DNA of 23,275 nt from Tieghemiomyces parasiticus (GCA_027575765.1 JANBPT010000781.1:1-23275); one strand, 5' to 3'; positions 11,391 to 22,387 are shown, numbered from the stretch's first letter. Program-made: numbers and translations. Notes: generated from the letters alone by a model not told the origin.

Positions 11391-12160
11391 GGACCTACCA
11401 CCTTGCAGGGCGATGAATAAAGTGATGGCTGGTACACGCCCTAGATCCTTGATTGGGATGTCGACGGTCCCCGAATTGACCAGGCTTAGTGCGCGATCTG
11501 ACCTGGCCGTGGATCCCGGTAAGATTACCTTTCTTCACAGGATCGGGTGCAGCGTAGGGACATATCCGCTCACACCGGCCCGGGACCTATTTTTTCCGCA
11601 GGCAAACCCCGCCATTCACACAGCCTGTCCCCCCTTTTAAGCTCTGGTTAGGGTTGGCTCTTCATCTCCTGTGGTCATAAGGAGGACATGGACGTGTCCG
11701 AGTTACGAGTGGGAGGCAGCAGTTACCAGTATATATCCTGCCTACGCAATTCGTCCTGTGCGATGTAACTGGCCGAACAAGGGAGGGGACGCGGCTTAGC
11801 CAGCCCCCCTTTTTATGGGAGAGGACAGGGCCAGACGCGGCACGTTCGGCTCCGGACCTTTCCAAATATGGTCTGCCGAGGAACATTCGGTGCGGTCCCA
11901 ACCCCGGCTGTTCCCCATTCCAGCGAAGCTGGTAAGTGGCGCACAGAGTACAGACAATAGGGAGGGAGGATGTCGGGGTTCGGAGGGGGATTTATTGCCT
12001 GCACGGCAACTCCAATTACTCGGTACGTAATACGAGAGGACCGGCAGAGAAAGGGATGAGCAAACGAGGAACGGTAGGAAGACAAGGCGGTTTGCAAGGC
12101 CGCCCGGCCCTAGAAGTTGGTTAATCGTTGGAGCAGTAAAGGCTAAGTACCTCCAATAAA
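11391..12160 (+). pseudogene. Decayed bacterial/organellar-type large-subunit rRNA, 3' half
   Basis: Landmarks of bacterial-type 23S rRNA appear in the right order on the plus strand: GGACCT at 11391 and a GATGaatAAaGTGATGGC stretch at 11412-11429; GGTTGGCT at 11652, CCTGtGGTC at 11668 and GGACAT at 11684; ACAGG at 11825; TTCGGCTC at 11845; GGTCCCAA at 11894; GGCTGTTCcCCATT at 11906-11919; GCGAaGCTGG at 11923; the sarcin-ricin stretch TACGAGAGGACCGG intact at 12031-12044; and CTAAGTAC at 12143. Spacing follows E. coli 23S closely (for example 171 versus about 162 bases from GGTTGGCT to ACAGG). The two long matches are bacterial-type, not cytosolic 28S-type. Nearly invariant peptidyl-transferase positions are changed or deleted, so a functional rRNA is unlikely. 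The comparison was made by eye against recalled E. coli sequence. Origin (organellar insertion or bacterial DNA) is unresolved. Confidence 0.55.
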
Positions 12161-13380
12161 AGGGACACGGCACCATTAGTGCTCAATGCATCAGACTCTT
12201 CAATCCAGGCAATCGCATACCAGGTTAGCGCGTCTCTCTCCCGGGAGCGTGGTGGCCCAGGTCGTCTTAGGCCGGCCTGGGTGGGAGATGTATGCTACGC
12301 ACGGATATTCCTGTTATCAGACTCGGTGTGGCCATACGTTAGTAGTGTCAGTCTCCCCTCCCCAAATGTTGGATCGCAAACATGTAGGCTTTCCAAACTG
12401 GCTGGACGTACCGATACTTCTATCGGCAGCCATCCATATCCCGCATACCACCCACCGGCTGCGCACCCCTCCCCTCTGCCCTTGCCACGTTCCTTTACCT
12501 ATCACTTTCTTGTGGGTGACTCACCCATAGGTGCCCTGGAGGCCATCAAGAGCGGCATGAACCTTGATGACGAGCCAATAGCATCGCACCCGTAGCCGTC
12601 CCACTATCGTGTCGGAGAGGGGCACGGCGGTTGGCTGGACTAGGATCAGGCCGTGTGGCCGATCCAGCGAATGGTGTGCTTCACAACAACTATCGGTTAA
12701 GCGGCGTAGCCGTTCCGTTGCCATCAGGGCATAGCCGGCCGGCCGTACAGCGGATGGCCGGTGCTAAGTCCCAAGCCGGCTAAATAGGGCATTATTTGGC
12801 AACATCGAGCCTAGTGGAGTTCGCCGCCCACGATGGGTTCCCGCCTCCCCCGTCACTCACCCCTGGCCCCTTAAGCCTAACACCCCTACGCCCATGTGAT
12901 GTCTGGCCCAGCACTGCACTGCTATGGCAACTGGCTACGCCCACACACACACACACTCTCTCTCTCTCTCCCCTCACGAGTACACTACTAATCGCGCTGG
13001 AGGTCAGCTGACTCATGAAAGGGTGGACCGGCCTAATTAAGCGCCAGCGGTGGCGATACTTGCGAGTGGGACAGAGAGCAGAAGGGGTTGCGCCTTACGT
13101 GATAGGGGTGGGGGACAAAGAACAAGAGCTCGGTTCGATATGCCGCCCCCGCCCTCTCGCTCGAATGGTCACGAGGCCACAGAGGACGGGAGGGGGCAAT
13201 CCGTAGCTGGGCGCCTCACGGGACCCCTAGGACTTACTGTATGCCGTTAACGCATCGGCATGGTAGCTGGACTTCCTCGAGCATTGAGTGGGGTGTGTAG
13301 GAAAAGGTGAGTAGGATGGCACAGGTTATATTGGGAGGCCAACTCACCTACTTCAACTTATCTATATGCTCCCACTATCC
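12161..13380. other. Intergenic stretch without supported genes
   Basis: Small open frames here lack family resemblance. One short piece, 12531-12595, has coding-like codons after an AG and ends in TAG, but no partner exon could be found. It includes the CA/CT microsatellite annotated separately. Nothing else is recognised. Confidence 0.5.
12942..12970 (+). repeat. Compound (CA)n/(CT)n microsatellite
   Basis: About seven CA units (12942-12956) run directly into about seven TC units (12957-12970). It is a simple sequence repeat in non-coding DNA and could be length-polymorphic. Confidence 0.9.
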
Positions 13381-13930
13381 AAAGCCTCAAAGCCGCCCCT
13401 CTCTCCTCATTACACCCCGACCACCTTAGCGTTTATTTCTACCCTCCTCTCTTTTTGCTGTCTTCTCCTTCGCCTCTTTCAATCCCTTGCGGCTCTCTCT
13501 ACATCACCCAATTAGCAGTCAAATTACCAGTCACTAGTCCGCCCTTCCATACCATGTAAGCAATACCCACCCTCATTGGTACACAACAACGCCTAGCTAA
13601 CCTGCCCTTACTATTGGCTACCGGGCGTTAGTCATTTCAACCTGCTCTGACGTCGTGCTCGGTCGGCCTCTCCGTTGTCAATCCCCCAAACGCTCGTCAG
13701 GGTCGTCATTGCAAGTTACCAAGTCACTACATTTTCCAGCGGGTCTATACCTTTGCGCTGAGTCTAACCTACACCTATTCTAAACCCCTACCTGGCCTTC
13801 CTCCTACTGCCACAGACTTCTACCGACCGCGACTCTCCGCACTGCCCAGCCAAGCCACCCTCGAAACCCTCGACCTTCTCCCGTTTCACCCCCCCCGCCG
13901 CCCTCCGCTTTGACCACTGGCTTTGCTACC
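13381..13930 (+). promoter_or_regulatory. Pyrimidine-rich promoter/leader of the SLC35F6-like gene
   Basis: About 550 bp of C/T-rich plus strand immediately before the ATG at 13931, with runs such as CCCCCCCGCCGCCC near 13890. No clear TATA box was found. C/T-rich tracts are a common feature of fungal promoters and leaders, and this one has the expected orientation. Confidence 0.5.
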
Positions 13931-15256
13931 ATGAAGACATCCTATACGGTGTTCCTCGTGAGCGGAATGCTGCTCACGGGCACCCTCAACACGCTGCTCA
14001 CCAAGCTGCAGGACCTCCAGTGCGTAGGAAACTGTGACGACCCAGACCCGAAGCGCCGCCGCCTGTTTGAGCAGCCCACTTGGCAGACCCTGAATATGTT
14101 TGCCGGCGAGACCATGTGCCTCATCGTGCTCTACATCAATATCCTGTGGACCAACTACCGGCTGAAGCGTCGGGGCTATCGCGAGCTCATGACCGCCTCG
14201 TTGGGGTCGACCGATGACGACAATGTGATTGAGCCCGCTGCCCTCGACATTCCTGGCGCAGTGGCTCCAACGCGGTCCGCCGAGTCCAGCCTTGAGACGG
14301 ATAGCCTCCTGCCGTCCACCCTGGACGATACCCGCCCACTGGTCGGCCGCCGTAAGTTCCTCATGTGGATCCCAGCCCTTTGCGATATCTGCGGCACCAC
14401 CCTTATGAACGTTGGCCTGTTTTATATCTCGGCGTCGGTGTATCAAATGATGCGCGGCGCCGTGGTCATTTTCTCCGGTATCATGTCCGTCATCTTCCTG
14501 AAGCACCGCCTCCAGCGCTTCCAGTGGGCCGCCCTGATGCTCATCATGCTAGGCGTCGGGATCGTCGGCATGAGCAGCGTGCTGTTCCCGTACCGTCCGC
14601 CGGTCCTTGATGACGGCGTAGGGGGTGGTCCAGCCCCTGACGAGCCGTCTCTATTCGCTGCCGTGGCCTCGTCGGCCATGGAGTTTTCCGAGCGCTCCCT
14701 CCTCGGAGTTCTCATGATTCTGACCGCCCAGATCTTCACCGCCGCCCAGTTCGTGGTCGAGGAGAAGATTATGCTGCGGTACCACGTGGTTCCGATGCGT
14801 GCTGTCGGCCTGGAGGGCATATTTGGGTTTGTGACCACCGCCGTCGGGATTCCGCTGCTCCACCTGGCGGTCGGTCGTAGCCATCCGGGTGGGTACTTTG
14901 ACATGGTCAACGGGTTTTACGAGGTCATCAACAACCCCGGCGTGTGGTCGACGTCCATCGCCATCATGTTCTCCATCGCTTTTTTCAACTGGTTCGGCCT
15001 TTCGGTTACGCGTACCATTAGTGCCACTTCCCGCTCGACCATCGATACCTGCCGGACGCTATTCATTTGGATGTCCAGTCTCGCCCTCGGCTGGGAACAC
15101 TTCCAGCCTCTCCAGGTGCTGGGCTTCCTCGTGCTGATTTACGGTACTTTCCTGTATAACGGCGTCGTCTCGCCGCCCTGGGGTGCTGGCATCGACAAGT
15201 CCGTGGAGGAACTAACCGCCGATGGTAGTGGTCGTCGTTTGGTAGATGACGAATAG
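13931..15256 (+). CDS. SLC35F6-like membrane transporter (drug/metabolite transporter superfamily)
   Basis: Single exon, 441 aa, starting at an ATG in a good context (GCTACCATGAAG). A longer frame upstream uses only TTG and is not a eukaryotic start. The family signature is clear from end to end: TM1 with TGTLNTL near residues 16-22, the PALCDICGTTLM segment at 148-159, YQMMRGAVVIFSG at 171-183, VVEEKI...RAVGLEGIFGF at 275-300, and ATSRSTIDTCRTLFIW...LALGWE at 365-389. About ten membrane segments in two EamA-type repeats are expected. An acidic loop between TM2 and TM3 (about 74-142) carries an ETDSLL dileucine-type sorting motif at 122-127. Human SLC35F6 is reported on lysosomes and mitochondria; its substrate is not established. 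A vacuolar membrane location is inferred here. The acidic tail after residue 420 is probably cytosolic. Confidence 0.93.
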   Translation: MKTSYTVFLVSGMLLTGTLNTLLTKLQDLQCVGNCDDPDPKRRRLFEQPTWQTLNMFAGETMCLIVLYINILWTNYRLKRRGYRELMTASLGSTDDDNVIEPAALDIPGAVAPTRSAESSLETDSLLPSTLDDTRPLVGRRKFLMWIPALCDICGTTLMNVGLFYISASVYQMMRGAVVIFSGIMSVIFLKHRLQRFQWAALMLIMLGVGIVGMSSVLFPYRPPVLDDGVGGGPAPDEPSLFAAVASSAMEFSERSLLGVLMILTAQIFTAAQFVVEEKIMLRYHVVPMRAVGLEGIFGFVTTAVGIPLLHLAVGRSHPGGYFDMVNGFYEVINNPGVWSTSIAIMFSIAFFNWFGLSVTRTISATSRSTIDTCRTLFIWMSSLALGWEHFQPLQVLGFLVLIYGTFLYNGVVSPPWGAGIDKSVEELTADGSGRRLVDDE

Positions 15257-16025
15257 AGCCTTGTCGGGCGTAGAATACCGTGTCCCGCGCTCTGGACCCC
15301 CTCCCTTTTTCTCTCCTCCTCTCTGTTTACTTTATCCTGGCGCGCTTTCATGGACCCCTCTAGTTCTCTACGCCGGCCATCGTGTACTTTTTTTTTTTAA
15401 ATGCCCATTTCCTACCCCCTCTGCTCCCTCCACCTATGTACTTTTTCTTTCAAGCTGCTTTACCTTTCGAGTAATCTCTGAACCTAGCTGGCCATTTCCC
15501 CTCCCCATAAACATACTGCCATGATAATAATCAAGTTGATGGGGACTGCTACATTTCCATCCTGACAGCCTGTATCTTAACAGGCCCTCGCGGCTTTGAT
15601 GAGGGTAAGAATAGGAGGGAGGGTATAACATCAGGTACATCAATGCGGGCAGAGGGCTATGGAATGGCCCCGATCTGTAATCACGTGATAATTATTCTTT
15701 TTCCCTGGGCCCAGCAGCGACACTTTTTTTTTTTTTCATTAGCGCCTAACCCTAGGACTCTCGATTCCTTTCCCTTGCAAAGTTCAACCCTCGCCTAAAC
15801 TCCTGCTGTACTGTGTAAACAGCCTTTTCACGGCCAGACCGACAGTGCAGATTTTTAGACCCGAAACGTTACCCGAGCCGCTTTGCAACGCATTGAGCCC
15901 CTCGGCTCGCTAACTTTTGCACTCACCACTACGGCATTTGTACATTCCACTCTGGGCCGCCTCATTATTATATACGTACTCATTCCCTCCTCCTCCTCAT
16001 TTCTAGCACTCGAGACAATACCGAC
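15257..16025 (+). other. Intergenic: 3' end of the transporter gene and promoter of PWP1
   Basis: T-rich stretches (15388-15400 and 15724-15737) and pyrimidine runs are present, with no supported gene. Just before the PWP1 start lies an AT-rich ATTATTATATACG stretch (about 15963-15976), a possible TATA-like element, followed by a CTCCTCCTCCTC tract. Confidence 0.55.
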
Positions 16026-17963
16026 ATGTCCATGATTTCCGCCCACACTTGGGTCCGCAGGGGAGCGGCTAAGGAAATGCCCGTTCGGTACGAGCTCGAT
16101 GAGGCTGAATACAAGCGTATCGAGAGTATGATGGCTGGACAGGTCCACGCCGCCCAGAAAAAGCTCGACGAGGCTCGAGCGCAAGATGGCGCAGAGGACG
16201 AAGACGAGGAGGACAGTGAGGAGGGCAGTGATGACGACGAGGATGAAATCAAGGCCACGGCCAAGAGCCAGAAACCAGCCACCGGCGCCGCTACTGACAC
16301 GGACACCGACGATGAGCTGGCGGAGTATAATATGGATGGCTACGACGATGAGCCGACCGTGCTCCAGCTCGGCGGGTTCGGCCTCGATATTAAATTCTCT
16401 TCACTCGCCGATGTGGGGGCGCTCAATTCCTTCAAGAACCTGAAAGTCCATGACGAAGCTGACGACCCTTATATTACCTTGGACGATCCGGTAGGTAGCA
16501 CCACATCTCTCTCCCCTCTCCCTCCGGTGAGGGCGGAGGAGGTATAGCAGATAGCGAGGCTAAATTTCCTGAGGCGAGTTAGCTGGAGCCTGGGGGTCCC
16601 CAACTAACGCTATGCCGGCTTTTACACTCACACCCGATCCAAACCCCACCAGGCTCTGCAATCCGACGAGGAAGACCTGATGATCACCCCGAACGACAAC
16701 CTGCTGGTGGTGGGCCAGACGGAAGATGACATCAGCCGTTTGGACGTGTACGTTTACGAGGCCGCCGAGCGCAACCTTTACGTCCACCACGACGTGATGC
16801 TCCCAGCCTTTCCGCTCTGCATTGAATGGCTGGATTTTCCCGTACGCACCCCTACGGACGAGGGCACGCGGGGTAATTATGTGGCCGTCGGCACGTTCGA
16901 CCCGCTCATCGAGATTTGGGACCTAGACACCATCGACTGTGCGGCGCCCGCGGTCATCCTGGGCAATACTGATCCGAGTATGGCTCAATCCGTACCCGTC
17001 ATCGTTCAGAGCAATAAGCAGCAGCAGCGGAAGCCCAAAAAATCGAGCAAACCCAAGGCCAATCCGCACTACCACGTCGACGCCGTACTGGGCCTGTCGT
17101 GGAACCCTACCCACCGAAACGTCCTCGCTAGCGCCTCCGCCGATAAGACCGTGAAGCTCTGGGACCTCAAGACTTCCACGTGCGTCCACTCTTATAGCCA
17201 CCATACCGATAAGGTCCAGGCCGTCAAATGGAACCCCTCCGAATCCACCGTGTTCGCCTCGGGTGGGTATGATAAACAAGTGGCCGTGATGGACAGTCGG
17301 ACGCCCGATACCCGCGTGGGGGGTCTCCTCGCCGCGGACGTGGAAAGTATCCGCTGGGACCCCCACCAAACGTCGTGCCTCTACGTGGCCACGGAAGACG
17401 GGATGCTGTACTACTTGGATGTTCGCCAGCTTGCCACCGCCGGATCGGCCAAGGCCACGACGACGTCGGCCCCTCCGGCATTGGGACCCGCCCAGGCGGT
17501 GTACCGGGTGCAGGCGCACGACGATCCGCTCTCGGCGTTCGATGTCAGCCCGACGATTCCGGGATGTTTTGTTACGGGGTCGGCCGACCATACCGTCAAG
17601 CTGTGGAGCGTCACGGACAACAAACCCAGTATGGTGCTTAGCCGTGACTTCAACGTGGGCCAGGTCTTTACGGCCGGGTTCTGTCCCGACGCCCCGTTCC
17701 ATATCGCCGTCGCCGGGTCCCAAGGTAAAATGACCGTGTGGAATGCCTACAGTAACGCAGGCGTCCGTAACACGTTCCGCGCCCGGTACGCCGATGCGGC
17801 TAAGGAGGCCCCCATCGATGAGAAGGATACCGGCGTGACGGTCTTACAGGATAATGACGACGACGACGATAGCGACCGCGAGGGCGCCGGTGATACCGGT
17901 CGGCCCGGGATGGAAGCTGGGAGCGATGATGATGAAGACGAAGATATGGAGGAGGACATGTAA
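16026..17963 (+). CDS. PWP1: PWP1, WD40 ribosome-biogenesis protein
   Basis: Two exons, 16026-16490 and 16653-17963, joined across a 162-bp intron (GTAGGT donor, CTAAC branch near 16603, CAG acceptor), give 591 aa. The N terminus MSMISAHTWVRRG matches the conserved MIS..WV.RG start of the family; the second ATG (16032) would remove two residues. An acidic low-complexity stretch covers about 57-75 and 91-109. The exon junction falls between residues 155 and 156, inside the conserved linker before NDNLLVVGQTEDD. WD40 repeats include LASASADKTVKLWDLK, FASGGYDKQVAVMD and FVTGSADHTVKLWSV. The C terminus ends in a D/E-rich tail. Pwp1 acts in the nucleolus in assembly of the 60S subunit and processing of its rRNA. 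Family assignment is firm; nucleolar location is inferred. Confidence 0.96.
16491..16652 (+). other. Intron of PWP1
   Basis: 162 bp with GTAGGT donor and CAG acceptor; the CTAAC branch motif lies roughly 45 bases before the acceptor. The frame stops inside the intron (TAG at 16545), so retention would truncate the protein before all WD40 repeats. Confidence 0.9.
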
Positions 17964-18422
17964 TGTAACAAGTTGACGGGCGTGGGTGGGGTTTTTCGTT
18001 GTCGTTGTTGGAAGGGGCCACCAGAAGGCTCGTCTGTTGCATATCCCCCCCCCTCCCTCCCCTATTACTGTCACTTTCTAATTCCCATCTGTTTGTCATT
18101 ACCATTTCGTTTTTTTTCCCTCTGCATATCTAGTACCAACAAATATAAGCCTGTTGTGCCACAATTCGGATATCGTCGAGAGCTCGTTGGTTAGTTGCGG
18201 TGGGGAATTCTACAGATTTAGCGCGGTAGAGTATGAAATACGGAGCGCGAGGAGAAGGAGGAGCACAGGTTATAGATGATGCGTAAAGTTTGGGATAGTA
18301 TTTTTTATTTTAATTCAAGCCAGCATAGTACATTCCAGAATATCAGGCAGCCAAGATGAGAATGCAACGTATCTCGTCATGAACTACTGCACAGTTTGTA
18401 TCTCTCCTCCCCCCCCCAAGCT
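17964..18422. other. Shared 3' region between convergent PWP1 and RRG9-like genes
   Basis: 459 bp hold the 3' ends of both genes. On the minus strand an AATAAA signal lies at 18309-18304, 114-119 bases beyond the RRG9-like stop. No clear AATAAA was found on the plus strand for PWP1, though AATATAAG (about 18139) is a possible variant. No gene is supported. Confidence 0.6.
18304..18309 (-). terminator. Polyadenylation signal for the RRG9-like gene
   Basis: Minus-strand AATAAA in an A/T-rich context, downstream of the stop codon at 18425-18423. Confidence 0.55.
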
Positions 18423-19611
18423 TTACTGGTTCGGCCAGCGCATGGGGATGACAATTGGCTTGGGCAGGGCTGGTTCCTTCTTGATGGCCTGGGCTGCCCG
18501 AATCGCGCGCATTTCTTTAACGTGGATACGACGCTGGGCGATCCGTTTCTCCTCCTGTTTTGCCTTCGCTTCTGGACTGGGTTCGAACTTGGACTTGAGA
18601 ATGCGTCGGACTGCCTCGAACGAGATTTTGAACTCGTGCGAGAGGCGGGGAATGGTGAAAGTATCAGGGGTCTGTGTGTAAATATATATATATATATATA
18701 CGGAGGTATTGGGAGGAGTGGGCGAAAGGGAGGAGGAGAGTTAGTAAAATAAAATAAAATTATTACCTATATCCCGTTGAGCACAAGAGTTGGTGTGCCG
18801 GAATCATCAAAAGGACGGGAATCCCGTATGAGGGAGTGCGGGGATGCCATGAAAAAAATAATGATGATAATAATCTACCCGATAGACTTACGTTAGCGGC
18901 CAAGAAGCGGATACGGTCCATGGTCGACCGGGCCACTCGCTTGGTAGGTTTCCACTGTCCGTCCGACAGCGTCTTTTTGAGTTCCACCCGACGGGTCCGC
19001 CAGCCCTCGTGGGCCTCTTCAATTTCCACTTCACCGGGGACTCCGGGTCCCGGGGTCGGTTTACCGGACTTGGTCTTTTTCGGGTCGCCGGGTTTAGCAT
19101 ACCGACGGGCCTTATGGGTGGTCGCCTGGAGTGACGGCAAGGGGTTATGGACCTGGATGTAGGTCATGTCTCCGCCGGCTTCGTGGTGGGCCTTGAGACG
19201 CTGACCCCATTCGGAGGGGGTGGCCTCCAGGGTGGCAGGACGCTCCGCCGGGAAGTCCGGGTGATGCGGGTATTGCGGTCGGGCCGGGGTCGCGGGTGAC
19301 TTGGGGGGTCCGGTACGTAGCGTCGAAGGAGGGGCGGACTTGGGCTGGGTCGTCGATCGGGGCGTGTGAGTCGGCTTGGTCGGTGTGGGTTGGGTCGTAC
19401 GCGGCGACGGGCTTCGTCGGGGCGCGGTCGTTCGGCTACGCGGGCCCCTAGTGGTTTCCGGCTTCGTGGCGTAGGTACGACCGAGGAGGGTTGGCAGCTG
19501 ACAAGGCCAGGGCCGGAGTAGAACGGTTGGATTTATCCGAAAGTCCAAGTTGAGGGCGGAGGGTCGTGCTGACCGGGTGAAAAAGGCGCGGGTCCAATGG
19601 GCGGCTTGCAT
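18423..19611 (-). CDS. RRG9: Neugrin/RRG9 family mitochondrial protein
   Basis: Two exons, 19611-18892 and 18671-18423, joined in phase 0 across a 220-bp intron (GTAAGT donor, ACACACAG acceptor), give 322 aa. The N terminus is basic, hydroxylated and without acidic residues until D23, and carries GRTY/ATK at 44-50, an R-x-Y/A mitochondrial presequence cleavage pattern. Residues 50-115 are Pro/Thr/Arg-rich. The neugrin core spans about 204-275: GQWKPTKRVARSTMDRIRFL from exon 1 joins FTIPRLSHEFKIS and FEAVRRILKSKFEP from exon 2. A basic helical tail (about 275-305) follows. Yeast Rrg9 is needed for respiratory growth and mtDNA maintenance; human neugrin supports mitochondrial 16S rRNA in a pseudouridylation module. 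The second exon is essential to the family call, since half of the domain lies there. It is expected in the mitochondrial matrix. Confidence 0.9.
18672..18891 (-). other. Intron of the RRG9-like gene with an AT-dinucleotide tract
   Basis: 220 bp with GTAAGT donor and ACACACAG acceptor. An (AT)n run of about 19 bases (18682-18700) sits only about 10 bases before the 3' splice site, and an AAAAT-type pentanucleotide repeat lies near 18745-18762. Confidence 0.85.
18682..18700. repeat. (AT)n microsatellite in the RRG9-like intron
   Basis: Uninterrupted alternating A/T just upstream (in the minus sense) of the intron's 3' splice site. Confidence 0.9.
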
Positions 19612-20202
19612 GGCGGGGGTTGTTGGTGACCCGCGCGGGTGGAGCTGTAGCGATTTACGGGTTTAACAAATGCCAATAGGGCGGCTAGAACGCTGCCGGT
19701 CGTTATTGACGGAGGGATTCAAGGATCGAGGTTAGCTATAACGTGTACTACAAAAGACAGACTTGGAAGGCAGCGTAAGAGTGGTGCCGGTTAGGCGGGT
19801 GACAGTTCCGAATGTAGACTGGCGGTTCTATCCGAAAACTAAAACTAAAAAAAAAAAGATACGGTACTACTGAGGCCACCAGATCCCCCTCCCTCTCCAT
19901 TCTCAGTACTAGTATGGAGGATTTCGTCGGGGTGGCCCGAATGCCTCCTCAGGGACACGGCCCATTGGCCAAACTGCACAATTCCCTAACGTACACATTG
20001 CCCTCGGACGAACCTGGTCGAGGAACCTCATATACAGGAGGCCCGAAAGCCTACAGCCCCGAGCCAACGCCCCATCCTTCCCTCCTCGACGTGCCTAGGC
20101 CCATCTTGAATTGCCTCAGGTTGTGCCCCCTTAGTGTCCAACTCTCTCTCTCCTATCTCTCTCTCTTCCCAACCTTTCGTACGAACCAAGCCTATCCTTA
20201 AC
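19612..20202. promoter_or_regulatory. Shared divergent promoter region of the RRG9-like and TAD2 genes
   Basis: 591 bp between two divergent starts. The right part carries CTCTCTCTCTCC-type tracts (20140-20165), the expected leader of TAD2. An 11-base A run precedes 19860. No further gene is supported, and frames here start at non-ATG codons or lack resemblance to proteins. Confidence 0.55.
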
Positions 20203-21305
<1,103 letters not shown>

Positions 21306-21735
21306 TAGTGGCATTTGCTTGCGTGTTCAAATTTTTTTTTTCGGGAGGGAGGACTACGGCCTCAGCAAGTGTTTTTGGCCAAGGTAAGGGCAATAACGTT
21401 TAAACGTTTGGACAGAGTGAATATCCAAGACTATACTGTAAAAATGTGCTATATGAGTTTATTGTTAAGGAATATACCATTTCGTGGTATCAAAGTCCAA
21501 GGGAGAGTGGCAGGCGCTGCTTTGGGGTACAAATCCCTCGAGTGCAAATAGTAGCCAAAAGCGAAATCTAATAATGCGGGTGAAAAAAAAACGGTCTAAA
21601 GAAGTCTCGACCATAAAAGACCCGCAAACGGTTGACTACCCAGGGTCCGTTTCCCATGTAATAGTAGTCAACACTTATGCCACATCGCAGCCGAGTCGGT
21701 GGGAGGTTGTCCCAGTCGTCTGGGCTATGAAGCGA
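21306..21735. other. 3' region between convergent TAD2 and the small secreted-protein gene
   Basis: 430 bp, A/T-richer than the coding parts. A plus-strand frame crossing 21484-21870 begins at GTG and runs antisense to the neighbour's second exon, so it is not taken as a gene. No polyadenylation signal was identified with confidence. Confidence 0.5.
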
Positions 21736-22255
21736 TCAGCGGCCGAGGTATTGGAAAAGATCGAATCTTTGGAAAAGCTGGTCAACAGTGAGCTGGCGAC
21801 CTGTTATATATGTGCAGGAACGTGTGTATCACGAAGTGGTGCAGGAGGCGGAAGCATGCACTTAAATTAGTAGCGTGAAGGGTTACCTTGTACGCCAATC
21901 ATTGATGGTATGTACCAACTCCAGTCGGCAGTGCTAGACAGACTCCGGCAGTTATTGTCGAAGCCGCTTGTCTTAACTTACCTTGATGAGGGACTCCATT
22001 GGGGTGAGAGCGTATCATACTGTTGTACAGGAGCCCTGTATGTTCACGTAGGTCTTGGGGAGTGAATCCGTCACGTTCTGTTACAAGGAGATTCATCATT
22101 TGCAAGTGGGTATTGAGCCGTTGAGCTTCCGCAAGCTGGGCTTCCTGAGCTTGCCGGATCAGGTTACGGAAATCCTTTCTGACCACGCCGTTGACAGTGG
22201 TCAGGGCCGCAATGCACAGCAGGCCAGTCAGCGCGACAATGGACGTGAAACGCAT
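21736..22255 (-). CDS. Small predicted secreted protein, function unknown
   Basis: Exon 1 is 22255-21982 and starts at MRFTSIVALTG; the first 23 residues form a typical signal peptide (hydrophobic core SIVALTGLLCIAALTTV, small residues before VVRKDF). The preferred model splices GTAAGT at 21981 to the acceptor at 21803-21801, using a TACTAAT-like branch site, giving exon 2 at 21800-21736 and 112 aa ending FQRFDLFQYLGR. The 181-bp intron fits the others here. Without splicing the frame runs on to a stop at 21899 (118 aa). The mature part (about 89 aa) is charged and helical-looking, rich in Q/A/L/R, with no cysteine and no recognised domain. A TATA box lies about 135 bp upstream. It may be a secreted or wall-associated protein; I do not recognise a family. 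Confidence 0.68.
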
Positions 22256-22387
22256 GGTGGAGGTCAAGACGGGCAGGTGAACAGAAGGTGGTGGTGTCGG
22301 GTATCCTTGGCGTAGAGGGGCAGGGTGAAGTGGGCGGGCGGCTGGCAGTGGATAGTTATATTGCCATAAGCGTGCAGGCGGTGGCGG
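22256..22387 (-). promoter_or_regulatory. Leader of the small secreted-protein gene
   Basis: C/T-rich on the minus strand, lying between the TATA element and the ATG at 22255, about 130 bp, like the leader at the left window edge. Confidence 0.45.

Noticed and set aside
12531..12595. Exon-like piece GALEAIKSGMNLDDEP after an AG
   Set aside because: No upstream exon with a compatible donor and frame could be found; too short to support alone.
13910..13930. Upstream extension of the transporter frame
   Set aside because: Relies on a TTG start; the ATG at 13931 has a better context and matches the family N terminus.
21484..21870. 128-codon plus-strand frame
   Set aside because: Starts at GTG and is antisense to the second exon of the secreted-protein gene; no resemblance to a family.
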